Part shown: positions 6,756-14,384 of the stretch, one piece after another
How the letters are laid out: every line of letters starts with the position of its first letter
How positions within the stretch are numbered: the stretch's first letter is position 1
Source of the DNA: JBNKDD01 sp050288085
Lineage (GTDB): Bacteria; Chloroflexota; Anaerolineae; Aggregatilineales; UBA3940
Direction: 5' to 3'
Assembly: GCA_050288085.1 (NCBI GenBank)
Contig: JBNKDD010000094.1
Location: 1-19,143, forward strand
Length of the DNA stretch: 19,143 nucleotides
Translations under genes and position numbers: made by a program
Notes under the pieces: model-generated
Told to the model about the DNA's origin: nothing
The model's input: only the letters and a program-made list of their open reading frames with translations
Databases searched by the model: none

Positions 6756-7691
6756 TTGAACGAACAGGGACACGTACTGGTAATCGGGGCTGCCAGCCTT
6801 GATGTCAAGGGCCGCCCGGAGAAAGCACCTGTTCAAGGAACCTCTACCCCTGGGCGCATCAGAACCAGCATTGGCGGGGTCGCTCGAAACATTGCCGAAA
6901 ACCTGACCCGGCTGGAAGTCGAAACGGTCCTGCTCACGGCAGTTGGTAATGACAGCACCGGTGAGCAAATCCTCGGCCATGCTGCTGCCCTCGGCATTGA
7001 CGTAAACGAAGCGCTTATCGTCGATAAGGGGCGGACGGGGGCATACCTTGCCCTCCTGACCGAAAACGGAACACTCGACGTCGCATTGGACGATATGAGT
7101 GTGCTTGAAGCACTCACTCCCCGGTACCTCCGCAACCACCGGGAGTTGTTCCAACGTGCGAGGATGGTTGTCCTGGATGCTAACCCACCGCCGGAATCGA
7201 TCACCACAGTCGTCAACCTTTGTAAGCGCTACAATGTTCCGCTGTGTGCCGATCCAACCTCTCTAAGTGTTGCGTCACGGCTGTGTCCCCACCTTCCCAG
7301 CCTGTATATGACCGTCCCGAATGTCCAGGAAACTCAGGTGCTCTGTGATCAGACCTTTGGCCCTTCTGACCGGGACGCCGCGCTGGCTGCGGCCCAACAC
7401 CTGGTTGAGATGGGAGTGGAAACGGCCATCATCACACTCTCCGAGTTTGGGGTGGTCTATGCCGATGCGGAAACCAAAGGCCACGTTCCCGCCATCCCGA
7501 CCCATGTCGTTGATCCAACCGGGGCCGGAGATGCTCAAACTGCCGCGATCATTTTTGGCTTACTGGAAGAAATCCCTCTCGATGAGTGCGTGAGCCTGGG
7601 AGTCAAAGCTGCTACCCTGACCCTGCGTTCGCGCGAAACCGTCCGTCCTGATCTGAGTATGGACTTACTCTACGACGAATTAAGCGACTAG
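6756..7691 (+). CDS. psuK: PfkB-family carbohydrate kinase, probable pseudouridine kinase
   Basis: This 311-aa ribokinase-fold (PfkB) enzyme probably phosphorylates pseudouridine to pseudouridine 5'-phosphate for the next gene's product. The N-terminal strand HVLVIGAASLDVKG (6-19) is typical of nucleoside-type PfkB kinases. PfkB signature 1 is present as GGVARNIAENLTRLE (40-54). Signature 2, DPTGAGDAQTAAIIFG (253-268), carries the catalytic base D259 and the anion hole. The TTG at 6756 was chosen because GGAGG lies 5 nt upstream (6746-6750) and the protein then begins at the family's usual point. The ATG at 6705 in the same frame overlaps the promoter. The stop is 22 nt before psuG, so the two are co-transcribed. 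The specificity assignment rests mainly on this pairing; another nucleoside or sugar substrate is possible. Confidence 0.88.
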   Translation: MNEQGHVLVIGAASLDVKGRPEKAPVQGTSTPGRIRTSIGGVARNIAENLTRLEVETVLLTAVGNDSTGEQILGHAAALGIDVNEALIVDKGRTGAYLALLTENGTLDVALDDMSVLEALTPRYLRNHRELFQRARMVVLDANPPPESITTVVNLCKRYNVPLCADPTSLSVASRLCPHLPSLYMTVPNVQETQVLCDQTFGPSDRDAALAAAQHLVEMGVETAIITLSEFGVVYADAETKGHVPAIPTHVVDPTGAGDAQTAAIIFGLLEEIPLDECVSLGVKAATLTLRSRETVRPDLSMDLLYDELSD

Positions 7692-7713
7692 CATTCCTTT
7701 GGAAGAAAAAAAC

Positions 7714-8664
7714 ATGGTGAACATAAGCGACAGCCTGCGCCTCGCGCCGGAAGTTGATAACGCTCTTAAAACCGGTCGCCCGGTCGTGGCACTTGAATCA
7801 ACCGTCATATCACATGGCCTGCCACGCCCTCGCAACCTGGAAACAGCCCAACACTGTGAAGCCGCCATCCGAGAGGAGGGCGCTACTCCGGCAACGGTGG
7901 GCATCATTGACGGGGTGATCACGGTTGGCCTGAACACCAATCAGCTAGAAACCCTGGCCCTGACCGACGGCGTGCGAAAAGTCTCCCGGCGAGATTTTGG
8001 GATTGCTACAGCACATAAAGAACATGGCGCGACAACGGTTGCCGGGACAATGATCGTGGCGCAGATGACCGGGATTGATGTGTTCGCAACCGGTGGAATC
8101 GGTGGGGTGCACCGGGGTGACGCGGGCGACGTTTCAGCCGATATGCCGGAGCTAGGCCGGACATCGGTGGCGGTAATCTGTGCCGGGGCCAAGTCGATCC
8201 TCGACCTGCCGCGCACCCTGGAATATCTTGAGACTGCCGGTGTGCCGGTTCTAGGCTGGCAAACCGATACCTTCCCGGCTTTTTATGCAACCAGCAGTGG
8301 ATTGGCAGTTGACAGCCGGGTTGAGTCGCCGGAAGATGCGGCGGCCATTATCCGCTCTAAATGGAATTTGGGTCTTGCGGGAGGGGTGCTGATCACCGTT
8401 CCGCCGCCCGCAGCCCTCGCCCTGCCCGATGACGAGTTAGAAGCCGCCATCCAACAGGCACTCGAAGCAGCTGACCAGGCCGGGATCAAGGGCAAGGAGA
8501 TCACGCCATTTCTGCTTTCACGGGTCAGCGAAATCACCGCCGGTCGAAGCCTGGAAGTGAATGTTGCCCTGTTGGAGCAGAATGCCCGTGTCGCAGCACG
8601 GATCGCGGTGGCACTGGCAAAAAATAAGGTAGGGGGAGATTCTGCCACCCTACCTCATTACTAA
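7714..8664 (+). CDS. psuG: pseudouridine-5'-phosphate glycosidase
   Basis: This enzyme cleaves the C-C glycosidic bond of pseudouridine 5'-phosphate to uracil and ribose 5-phosphate (PsuG / IndA family, Mn-dependent). The 316-aa length is normal. Visible signatures are VALESTVISHGLPRPRN (25-41) with E28, RKVSRRD (88-94), TGGIGGVHRGD (126-136), SADMPELGRTSVAVICAGAK (141-160), and SILDLPRTLEYLE (161-173). By homology K160 is the Schiff-base lysine and E28 and K89 are active-site residues. The ATG at 7714 has GGAAGA 7 nt upstream. A TTG at 7699 is possible but weaker. With the kinase upstream it forms a pseudouridine degradation pair. No transporter is attached, so the substrate may come from internal RNA turnover. 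The last codons contain a hairpin that appears to serve the opposite strand. Confidence 0.94.
   Translation: MVNISDSLRLAPEVDNALKTGRPVVALESTVISHGLPRPRNLETAQHCEAAIREEGATPATVGIIDGVITVGLNTNQLETLALTDGVRKVSRRDFGIATAHKEHGATTVAGTMIVAQMTGIDVFATGGIGGVHRGDAGDVSADMPELGRTSVAVICAGAKSILDLPRTLEYLETAGVPVLGWQTDTFPAFYATSSGLAVDSRVESPEDAAAIIRSKWNLGLAGGVLITVPPPAALALPDDELEAAIQQALEAADQAGIKGKEITPFLLSRVSEITAGRSLEVNVALLEQNARVAARIAVALAKNKVGGDSATLPHY
8619..8655 (-). terminator. terminator of the ABC operon, inside the 3' end of psuG
   Basis: An 8-bp stem AGGTAGGG/CCCTACCT (8627-8655, 13-nt loop) is followed on the minus strand by TTATTTTTT (8626 down to 8618). On the plus strand no T run follows, so it works leftward, 29 nt after the stop of the second ABC gene. 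It lies within the last codons of psuG. Confidence 0.7.
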
Positions 8665-8683
8665 ACTAACAGCTTGTTCTGTT

Positions 8684-10483
8684 CTACGATGTAGCAGCCC
8701 CGGTCATGAGTTCCAACCGGCGGGATTGGCTCTGGTGCATCGTGTGATAAAGTCCCCGATTTGCCAGTAGTTCATTATGTGTCCCGCGTTCCACAATGCG
8801 ATTTTCATCAACGACCAATACCAGGTCAGCGTTCTGAATGGTGCTCAGGCGGTGAGCGATTACGAACGCCGTTCGCCCTTCCATCAAGCGCAGCAGCGCG
8901 TCCTGGATGTGCATCTCGGTGCGTGTATCGACACTGCTGGTCGCCTCATCCAGGATCAGGATAGCAGGGTCGGCCAGCACGGCCCGTGCAATAGCCAGCA
9001 GTTGGCGCTGCCCCTGGCTGAAGTTGTTCCCCTGTTCTGACACTTCGGTATTATAACCCTGAGGCAACCGGAAAATGAATTGATCGGCATTCGCCAGTTT
9101 GGCAGCCTGAATCACCTCTTCGTCGGTGGCATCCAACCGCCCATAGCGGATATTGTCCATCACCGTGCCGCTGAACAGATAAGTATCTTGCAGCACAATG
9201 CCCAATTGACGGCGCAGCGAGTCCTGTTTAATGTCGCGGATATCCACCCCATCGACCCGGATCGTACCCTCATTCACATCATAGAAACGGCTCAACAGGT
9301 TGATGATGGTGGTCTTTCCCGCCCCCGTCGGGCCAACCAGGGCTATTGTCTGGCCGGGGTAGGCGGTCAGGTTGATATCGGACAGCACCGGCTTATCATC
9401 TTCGTAGGCAAATGATACATGCTCAAAGTCCACGCGACCGGTAATATCCGCCAGCATCGGAGCACCTGGTTTATCATCAACTGTTGGTGGGGCATCCAAC
9501 ACCTTGAAGATTCGCTCAGCACCAGCCAAGCCTGATTGAAGCTGGTTGTAAAGCTGGGAAAGCTGGCGCAGTGGCTGGAAGAATTGTTGAATGTAGGATA
9601 CGAACGACACGATCACCCCAACGCTAATCAGGTCATGGAGAGCCAGCCACCCACCCAGACCAGCGATCACAGCCGTAGCCATCGTGCTCATCACGGTAAT
9701 CAGGGGCATCAGCAGCGCAACGATTTTCTCCGAGCGAATACCTGCTTCCCGGTTTTTTGCATTAACGGTGTTAAATTGTTCGATAGTCTCAGTTTCGCGG
9801 GCGAAAGAACGCACAACCCGCACTCCGGCGATGTTCTCTTCAGCGTAGGCATTCAGTTCGCCAAGATTGTGCTGCACATCGCGGAATGCGCCGCGGCTGC
9901 GAGAGGCAATCGTGGCTGTAACGAGCATCACCAAGGGCAGCACCAGCAGTGAGCCAAGTGCAAGCTGCCAGTTCAGCACGAACATGGCTATCAGAATGCC
10001 GACCAGTTGTAGAACACTCGAGATCAACTGTGTCATGCCGTTCGACAACACCCGGTTGATCGCCTCGGTGTCGTTCGTGACACGGCTCATCAGATCGCCC
10101 ACTTCGTGCTCGTCATAGTATGCCATCGATAGGGTTTGAATATGATGGAACAGGTCAGAGCGAATGTCCATGATCAGTTTCTGGGATATGTTGACCATGA
10201 GAACTGCATACAGAACGGTCACAACTGTTGAACCGAGATAGGCGACCAGCATCACGACTGCAATACGGGTGAGGCCAGCCAGGTCACCGGGTAAGATGTA
10301 GCGATCTACGGCCACGCCGATCAACAGCGGCCCGGCCAGGCTCAGTAAGGTGCCGATGATTACCAGCAGCCCAACAGCGGCAATGATCCAACGATAAGGT
10401 TTAAGATAGGCCAGCAGACGAAGGGTAGTTGCCCGCCGATCTCTGGCGTCTTCAATTTTTACTGGTCCAGGTCCGCGGTGCAT
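8684..10483 (-). CDS. ABC exporter half-transporter, catalytically competent subunit of a heterodimer
   Basis: This 599-aa fused membrane and ATPase protein is a type IV ABC exporter of the multidrug/lipid class. The six-helix transmembrane domain spans about 30-320. The nucleotide-binding domain has Walker A GPTGAGKTT (384-392), a Q-loop near Q432, the signature FSQGQ (488-492, changed from LSGGQ), and Walker B with D-loop ILDEATSSVD (510-519) with catalytic E513. The switch histidine is H544 in IAHRLST. Intact E and H with a changed signature are expected of the competent chain in asymmetric pairs such as TM287/288 or BmrCD. The ATG overlaps the upstream stop by one base (TAATG), with GGAGG 9 nt ahead, so the two subunits are translationally coupled. 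The substrate is unknown; a drug or lipid is likely, given the TetR neighbour. Confidence 0.92.
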   Translation of the reverse strand: MHRGPGPVKIEDARDRRATTLRLLAYLKPYRWIIAAVGLLVIIGTLLSLAGPLLIGVAVDRYILPGDLAGLTRIAVVMLVAYLGSTVVTVLYAVLMVNISQKLIMDIRSDLFHHIQTLSMAYYDEHEVGDLMSRVTNDTEAINRVLSNGMTQLISSVLQLVGILIAMFVLNWQLALGSLLVLPLVMLVTATIASRSRGAFRDVQHNLGELNAYAEENIAGVRVVRSFARETETIEQFNTVNAKNREAGIRSEKIVALLMPLITVMSTMATAVIAGLGGWLALHDLISVGVIVSFVSYIQQFFQPLRQLSQLYNQLQSGLAGAERIFKVLDAPPTVDDKPGAPMLADITGRVDFEHVSFAYEDDKPVLSDINLTAYPGQTIALVGPTGAGKTTIINLLSRFYDVNEGTIRVDGVDIRDIKQDSLRRQLGIVLQDTYLFSGTVMDNIRYGRLDATDEEVIQAAKLANADQFIFRLPQGYNTEVSEQGNNFSQGQRQLLAIARAVLADPAILILDEATSSVDTRTEMHIQDALLRLMEGRTAFVIAHRLSTIQNADLVLVVDENRIVERGTHNELLANRGLYHTMHQSQSRRLELMTGAATS

Positions 10484-12261
10484 TACGATAAACCTCCACC
10501 ATTAGTATGTTTGTTATTGTTAGGGGAAACAGGTAAGTTTTTGTTTAACTGTGAGCGATAAATATCCTGATAGATAGAGCTGGTTTGCAGCAGCTCTTGA
10601 TGGGTTCCCTGAGCTGTGATCTTGCCCTCGTCAAGGATGATGATCTTGTCCGCCTTGAGCACACTGCTAAGCCGCTGGGCAATGATGAAAGTTGTCCGGC
10701 CTTCCATCAAGGTGTCCAGCGCCTCCTGGATGTGATACTCGGTTTCCATGTCCACCGCGCTGGTGCTGTCATCTAGAATCACAATGGACGGTTCGACCAG
10801 CAGTGCGCGGGCAATAGCAATGCGCTGTTTCTGCCCACCGGACAGATTAGCACCGCGTGCCTCAACCCGGCTTTGATAGCCATCCGGTCTTTCCATGATA
10901 AAGTCGTGGGCCTGAGCCGCCCGCGCTGCCGTCTCAATTTCCTCAAGGGTAGCATCTGGCCGCCCATAGGCGATGTTCTCCGCGATGGTTCCGCTAAACA
11001 GCACCGTTTGCTGCATGGCGATACCAATCTGTGAACGCAGTGACTCCTCGGAGAGCTCACATACATTCACACCATCGATCAGCACCTGCCCCTGGCTGAC
11101 ATCGTAGAAACGTGGGATGAGGTTAACCAGCGTCGATTTACCGGAGCCAGTTGCTCCCATTATGGCAACCTGCTCACCGGCTTCGACAGTCAGGTTAATG
11201 TCGCAGAGCACTTCGGCCCCGGCCTTGCCGTTATAATGAAATGACACATTGTCAAAAACTACATGGCCACGCATATCAATGGGGCGCGCGCCTTCGCAGT
11301 CTTTAACTGTATTTTCGGTATCAATTACTTCAAGGATACGTTCCGCAGAAGCATCGGCAGACGGAAGCATCGACATGATCATGCCCAGCATCACGACCGG
11401 GAACATCGCCGTTGTTAAGTAGTTGGCGAAAGCTACCAGCTCGCCGACACTCATCGAACCGCCGATAACCTGACGGCCTCCCAGCAAGATAACGGCCAAT
11501 GCGCCCAGGCTTCCGATCAACATCACCGTCGGAAAGGCAACAGCCATCATGCGGTTGACCTGGCGAGCTTTCTCCATGTAGCCCGCGTTGGCATCCTCAT
11601 AACGGTCGTTCTCGAAGGGTTCGCGAACAAAAGCCTTGACGACTTCTACCCCGGCCAGGTTCTCCTGCACAACCGTGTTAAGCACGTCCAGGCGTTGTTG
11701 AACCTGCTTAAAAAGGGGCTGGGCCAGGCGGGCCAGAAAAATAAAGACAGTCACTACCGCCGGGAGAAGCACCAGCATGATCAGTGACAGCCGGGCATTA
11801 GTAGAAACGAGGAATATCAGGCTGCCCAGGAGCAGCACCCCCGCCCGGACTATTAGCATGAAACCCAGACTGGTGAACATGCGAACCAGGTCAACATCAC
11901 TGGAAACACGGGTGATTAACTTACCGGTTTGCAGTTGATCGAGGTTGTCAAATGATAGGGTCTGAATGCGGGTAAATACGTCATCGCGCAGATCGTAGGC
12001 CATGTTCTGAGAGAAACGAGCCGCATAAACCGCCCGCATAACGGTGGCAACTGCCCCAATCAGAGCCATCCCCAGCATCAGCAGGGAGCCGATCCAGATG
12101 GCGCGCATATCGCCTGGGGTAATACCCTGGTCGATCACATATTGAAGCACACGTGGCACAGCAAGCTGGGCGAGGGCCTCAATTGCTACCAATCCAAAAG
12201 CAGCCAGCACCCAGCCACGGTAAGGTCGTAAATAGATTAAGATACGTCTTAGAGATTTCAT
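10483..12261 (-). CDS. ABC exporter half-transporter, degenerate-site subunit of a heterodimer
   Basis: This 592-aa partner of the following gene has a six-helix transmembrane domain (about 15-300) followed by an ATPase domain. Walker A GATGSGKST (369-377) and the signature LSGGQ (473-477) are canonical. In Walker B, however, the catalytic Glu is Asp (ILDDSTSAVD, D498), and the switch histidine is Gln (IAQRLSS, Q529). These two changes mark the non-hydrolysing site of heterodimeric exporters, and its intact signature would complete the active site formed with the neighbour's Walker motifs. The ATG at 12261 lies 4 nt after the TetR stop. The ribosome site is weak (purine-rich AAGAAAG), so coupling to TetR translation is likely. 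The gene order TetR, degenerate subunit, competent subunit suggests regulated multidrug or envelope-lipid export. Confidence 0.92.
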   Translation of the reverse strand: MKSLRRILIYLRPYRGWVLAAFGLVAIEALAQLAVPRVLQYVIDQGITPGDMRAIWIGSLLMLGMALIGAVATVMRAVYAARFSQNMAYDLRDDVFTRIQTLSFDNLDQLQTGKLITRVSSDVDLVRMFTSLGFMLIVRAGVLLLGSLIFLVSTNARLSLIMLVLLPAVVTVFIFLARLAQPLFKQVQQRLDVLNTVVQENLAGVEVVKAFVREPFENDRYEDANAGYMEKARQVNRMMAVAFPTVMLIGSLGALAVILLGGRQVIGGSMSVGELVAFANYLTTAMFPVVMLGMIMSMLPSADASAERILEVIDTENTVKDCEGARPIDMRGHVVFDNVSFHYNGKAGAEVLCDINLTVEAGEQVAIMGATGSGKSTLVNLIPRFYDVSQGQVLIDGVNVCELSEESLRSQIGIAMQQTVLFSGTIAENIAYGRPDATLEEIETAARAAQAHDFIMERPDGYQSRVEARGANLSGGQKQRIAIARALLVEPSIVILDDSTSAVDMETEYHIQEALDTLMEGRTTFIIAQRLSSVLKADKIIILDEGKITAQGTHQELLQTSSIYQDIYRSQLNKNLPVSPNNNKHTNGGGLS

Positions 12262-12265
12262 ATAG

Positions 12266-12889
12266 CTACTTTCTTTTCTTATGAGTAAGGTATACCAACG
12301 CAGCGTCTACCATATCCGTTTGTATATGTTCCTTTAGATCGGCATCGAAAGTGTCTGGTAATAGCAAAAGGATTTGTGTGCCGGTCATCTGCCCCAGAAC
12401 AACAACCGCCGCGGCCAGCGGGTCCGTTACCCAGAATATCCCCTGGTCAACACCAATCTGGATCAGGGAGGCCAGGTATTGTAGTTCTTTCTGATGGCTT
12501 TTATGGGGCGGTTTCAGGGTACAGTCTGTTTCCTCAAGCCAGGCTCGCCACATAAAGCGAAAGCGGCTGGGATTACGTTGTGCAAACTGAATATAATCGT
12601 TTAAAACATCACGCATGACCTCTTGAATGTCTTCACTGCGGGCCCGTGTCAGAAAACCTTCCTGGCGTTCCCGCATCTTCTGGCTTTGCCGGTGACGTAG
12701 GGCAGCGAACAACTCGCCGCGGTTCTCGAAGTAGGTGTACAACACCATATGCGATACACCAACCTCATCGGCTATCGCACGGATGCTCAAGCCATGCGGA
12801 CCATGTTCGTGTAGAACATGTATAGCTGCATCAAGGATGCGTTCACGCATGGCAGCTTTTTCTTCTTCAGTTAATTTTGGTCGCGGCAA
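12266..12889 (-). CDS. TetR/AcrR-family transcriptional repressor
   Basis: This 207-aa DNA-binding regulator is the first gene of the ABC exporter operon. The N-terminal domain begins PRPKLTEEEKAAMRERILDA. It contains the TetR helix-turn-helix LSIRAIADEVGVSHMVLYTY (34-53), ending in the family's YxYFxN(R/K)xEL pattern. The C-terminal half (about 75-205) is the variable ligand and dimer domain. I chose the TTG at 12889, which is preceded by GGAGG with a 5-nt gap. The frame also allows a TTG at 12901, but that would overlap the ribosome site. Overlapping inverted repeats across its own promoter suggest that it represses the operon and is released by a substrate of the exporter. The ligand cannot be read from the sequence. 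Confidence 0.9.
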   Translation of the reverse strand: MPRPKLTEEEKAAMRERILDAAIHVLHEHGPHGLSIRAIADEVGVSHMVLYTYFENRGELFAALRHRQSQKMRERQEGFLTRARSEDIQEVMRDVLNDYIQFAQRNPSRFRFMWRAWLEETDCTLKPPHKSHQKELQYLASLIQIGVDQGIFWVTDPLAAAVVVLGQMTGTQILLLLPDTFDADLKEHIQTDMVDAALVYLTHKKRK

Positions 12890-12905
12890 AACATCCTCCA
12901 AATCT

Positions 12906-12934
12906 TATACGGTGTATATTTTATACAATGTAAA
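12906..12934. promoter_or_regulatory. predicted TetR operator (overlapping inverted repeats)
   Basis: Half-sites alternate every 8 bases: TATAC, GGT, GTATA (12906-12918), then TTT, TATAC (22-26), then AAT, GTAAA (30-34). This gives two TATAC-N3-GTAWA palindromes centred at 12912 and 12928, 16 bp apart, plus an intermediate one centred at 12920. The array covers the -10 and the start point of the TetR-ABC operon. Confidence 0.6.
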
Positions 12935-12946
12935 TTAAATTTGCAA
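12918..12946 (-). promoter_or_regulatory. promoter of the TetR-ABC exporter operon
   Basis: On the minus strand, -35 TTGCAA (12941-12946), a 17-nt spacer and -10 TAAAAT (12918-12923) predict a start near 12911, 22 nt upstream of the TetR TTG codon. The whole area is strongly AT-rich compared with its surroundings. Confidence 0.6.
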
Positions 12947-13035
12947 TAGCAATTATGAAGAAGAGTAACTTTGAAGGAGATGTCAATTGCCACCCCGGTT
13001 GCGCCAATTTGAAAATCGACTACGATTCACCTTGG

Positions 13036-13063
13036 TTGACAAAGAACCTTAAATCCCTATAAT
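13036..13063 (+). promoter_or_regulatory. strong sigma-70 promoter for the DUF4013 gene
   Basis: A perfect -35 TTGACA (13036-13041), a 16-nt spacer and a perfect -10 TATAAT (13058-13063) predict a start near 13070 and a leader of about 69 nt. I saw no riboswitch or stable hairpin in the leader. Confidence 0.8.
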
Positions 13064-13138
13064 GACACCAGACTTCCTAACGTTCATTATCTGGTTCATT
13101 TATCTATACTGGTAAGTAAATAGGAGGAGAAATTCCAC

Positions 13139-13825
13139 ATGGATTTCATGAAAGCGATCACTTATCCATTTGATGATGATGAGTGGCTGAAAAAAATTGG
13201 CCTGGGCGTACTGATTCAGCTTATCCCCATTGTCGGTGCTTTTGCGCTTCAGGGTTGGTCGTTCGAGATTACCAAGCGGGTAAAGGGTGACGATCCAACG
13301 CCATTACCCGATTGGAGCGAATTCGGCAGTATGATAGGCAAAGGCTTCATGCTTGCGATTGCCTCCCTGATTTATATGTCCCCGGTGCTGATTGTCTCCT
13401 GCTTGATCGGGGTAGCTCAAGCTGTGATGGGTGGTGCGGCGGCGTCAGTGGATGATGCAGATGCCCTTAGCGCAATGGTCGGTGGGCTCGGTATTTTTGG
13501 GGCTTGCTGCGGCTGTCTGGCACTGATCTATGTTATCGTGGCTGCTGTCGTTTACTGGGGTGGCTATATCCGCTACATCGATAACGAAGAATTCAGCACT
13601 TTCTTCCAATTCGGGGATAATTTCGCTCTGGTGCGTGAGAATATCGGCGATTTTGGTATGGCAATCCTCTACGTTTTTCTCGCCGCGCTTATCGGCAGTT
13701 TTGTGGCAGGTTTGACCGCTGGTATTGGGAGCATACTTTATGGGCCGTTCATGCTCTATGTCAGTGGGCACATTCTGGGTCAGTTGGCACAAAAGGTATC
13801 CAGCCCGGCGGCTTCCCTCGGCTAG
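13139..13825 (+). CDS. DUF4013 family integral membrane protein
   Basis: This 228-aa membrane protein is of unknown function. It begins with the DUF4013 pattern: an amphipathic start (MKAITYPFDDDEWLKKIGLG, 4-23), a first hydrophobic segment with LIPIVG (28-33), and a polar loop of the type GWSFEITKRVKGDDPTPLPD (39-58). Further hydrophobic segments lie at about 70-98, 113-142 (containing ACCGCLA), 173-197 and 197-215. A ribosome site AGGAGGAG lies 9 nt before the ATG. It has its own strong promoter and is followed by a strong terminator, so it is monocistronic. No partner is visible; it converges on the response regulator gene. The family assignment is from memory of the N-terminal pattern and overall layout. 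Confidence 0.82.
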   Translation: MDFMKAITYPFDDDEWLKKIGLGVLIQLIPIVGAFALQGWSFEITKRVKGDDPTPLPDWSEFGSMIGKGFMLAIASLIYMSPVLIVSCLIGVAQAVMGGAAASVDDADALSAMVGGLGIFGACCGCLALIYVIVAAVVYWGGYIRYIDNEEFSTFFQFGDNFALVRENIGDFGMAILYVFLAALIGSFVAGLTAGIGSILYGPFMLYVSGHILGQLAQKVSSPAASLG

Positions 13826-13854
13826 AACATCCCAACATATTCCGGTATAAATCA

Positions 13855-13887
13855 ACAGAGCGCGGTAACCGCGCTCTGTGTTTTTTT
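13855..13887 (+). terminator. strong Rho-independent terminator
   Basis: An 11-bp perfect stem ACAGAGCGCGG/CCGCGCTCTGT with a TAA loop is followed by G and seven T (13881-13887). It ends the DUF4013 transcript, 29 nt after its stop. On the minus strand the hairpin is followed by TTGATTTATA, so it could also weakly end the response regulator transcript. Confidence 0.88.
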
Positions 13888-13898
13888 CTCTGGAGGAT

Positions 13899-14261
13899 TT
13901 AGTTGCTGATTTTATCGAGGACTTCTTCGAGCTTGTCAAAATCGATTGGTTTAACGATGTAGTCCATCGCGCCAGCATCGCGGGCGCGTTGTTGGGTACT
14001 GGGATCATCTTCCGCCGTGACAAAAACAACCGGCGTATCACCCGCAATCGGGTCGCGCTTGATATAGCGACAAACTTCCATCCCATCAACACCGGGCATG
14101 TTCAGGTCTAATAAGATCAGGGCCGGTGGAAATCTTTGTAATGCCATGATGGCAGCGCGAGGGCTGTGGACAATCCGGGTTTGCCAATCGTACAAACCCA
14201 GCATATCGGCTATTGTCCTTGCCATGTCTACATCATCATCAACAATCAATATATATGACAT
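13899..14261 (-). CDS. single-domain response regulator (receiver domain only)
   Basis: This 120-aa stand-alone CheY/Spo0F-like receiver has the acidic pocket D8/D9 (VDDD), phosphoacceptor D52 in LILLDLNMPG, switch threonine T82 in VFVTAED, and K104 in YIVKPI. All phosphorylation residues are therefore present. No DNA-binding or enzymatic output domain follows. It must pass its signal by protein contact or be part of a phosphorelay. The ATG at 14261 has GAGG 5 nt upstream. The frame is open back to 14384, but that extension includes the promoter. It lies 123 bases after the third glycosidase-like gene, has its own probable promoter, and no histidine kinase is nearby. Confidence 0.9.
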   Translation of the reverse strand: MSYILIVDDDVDMARTIADMLGLYDWQTRIVHSPRAAIMALQRFPPALILLDLNMPGVDGMEVCRYIKRDPIAGDTPVVFVTAEDDPSTQQRARDAGAMDYIVKPIDFDKLEEVLDKISN

Positions 14262-14318
14262 GATATCCTCGTCAGAAGAATGTTTAACAGACTTTCTGCA
14301 ATGCAATGTGTCGAGAGT

Positions 14319-14345
14319 GCCTGAACAGGCTTCGATCAGATTATA
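14319..14345 (-). promoter_or_regulatory. probable promoter and adjacent inverted repeat for the response regulator
   Basis: A perfect -10 TATAAT (14340-14345, minus) predicts a start near 14333. No convincing -35 is seen at 16-18 nt spacing. Just downstream of the predicted start, GCCTG-AA-CAGGC (14319-14330) forms a 5-2-5 inverted repeat that could be an operator. The leader to the ATG at 14261 is about 70 nt. Confidence 0.45.
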
Positions 14346-14384
14346 CTCTATATCAAACACGAGTGACTTACAATCTTCAAACAA

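Noticed and set aside
8684..12261. The two ABC genes as a recent tandem duplication
   Set aside because: They differ throughout in sequence and carry complementary motif losses, which fits an old heterodimer pair rather than a recent repeat.
13445..14092. 215-codon minus-strand frame across the DUF4013 gene end, terminator and response regulator
   Set aside because: It runs through a strong terminator and overlaps two well-supported genes; no family features.
14319..14330. LexA/SOS box candidate
   Set aside because: GCCTG-AA-CAGGC does not match the Gram-positive CGAAC-type or E. coli CTG-N10-CAG consensus well enough.
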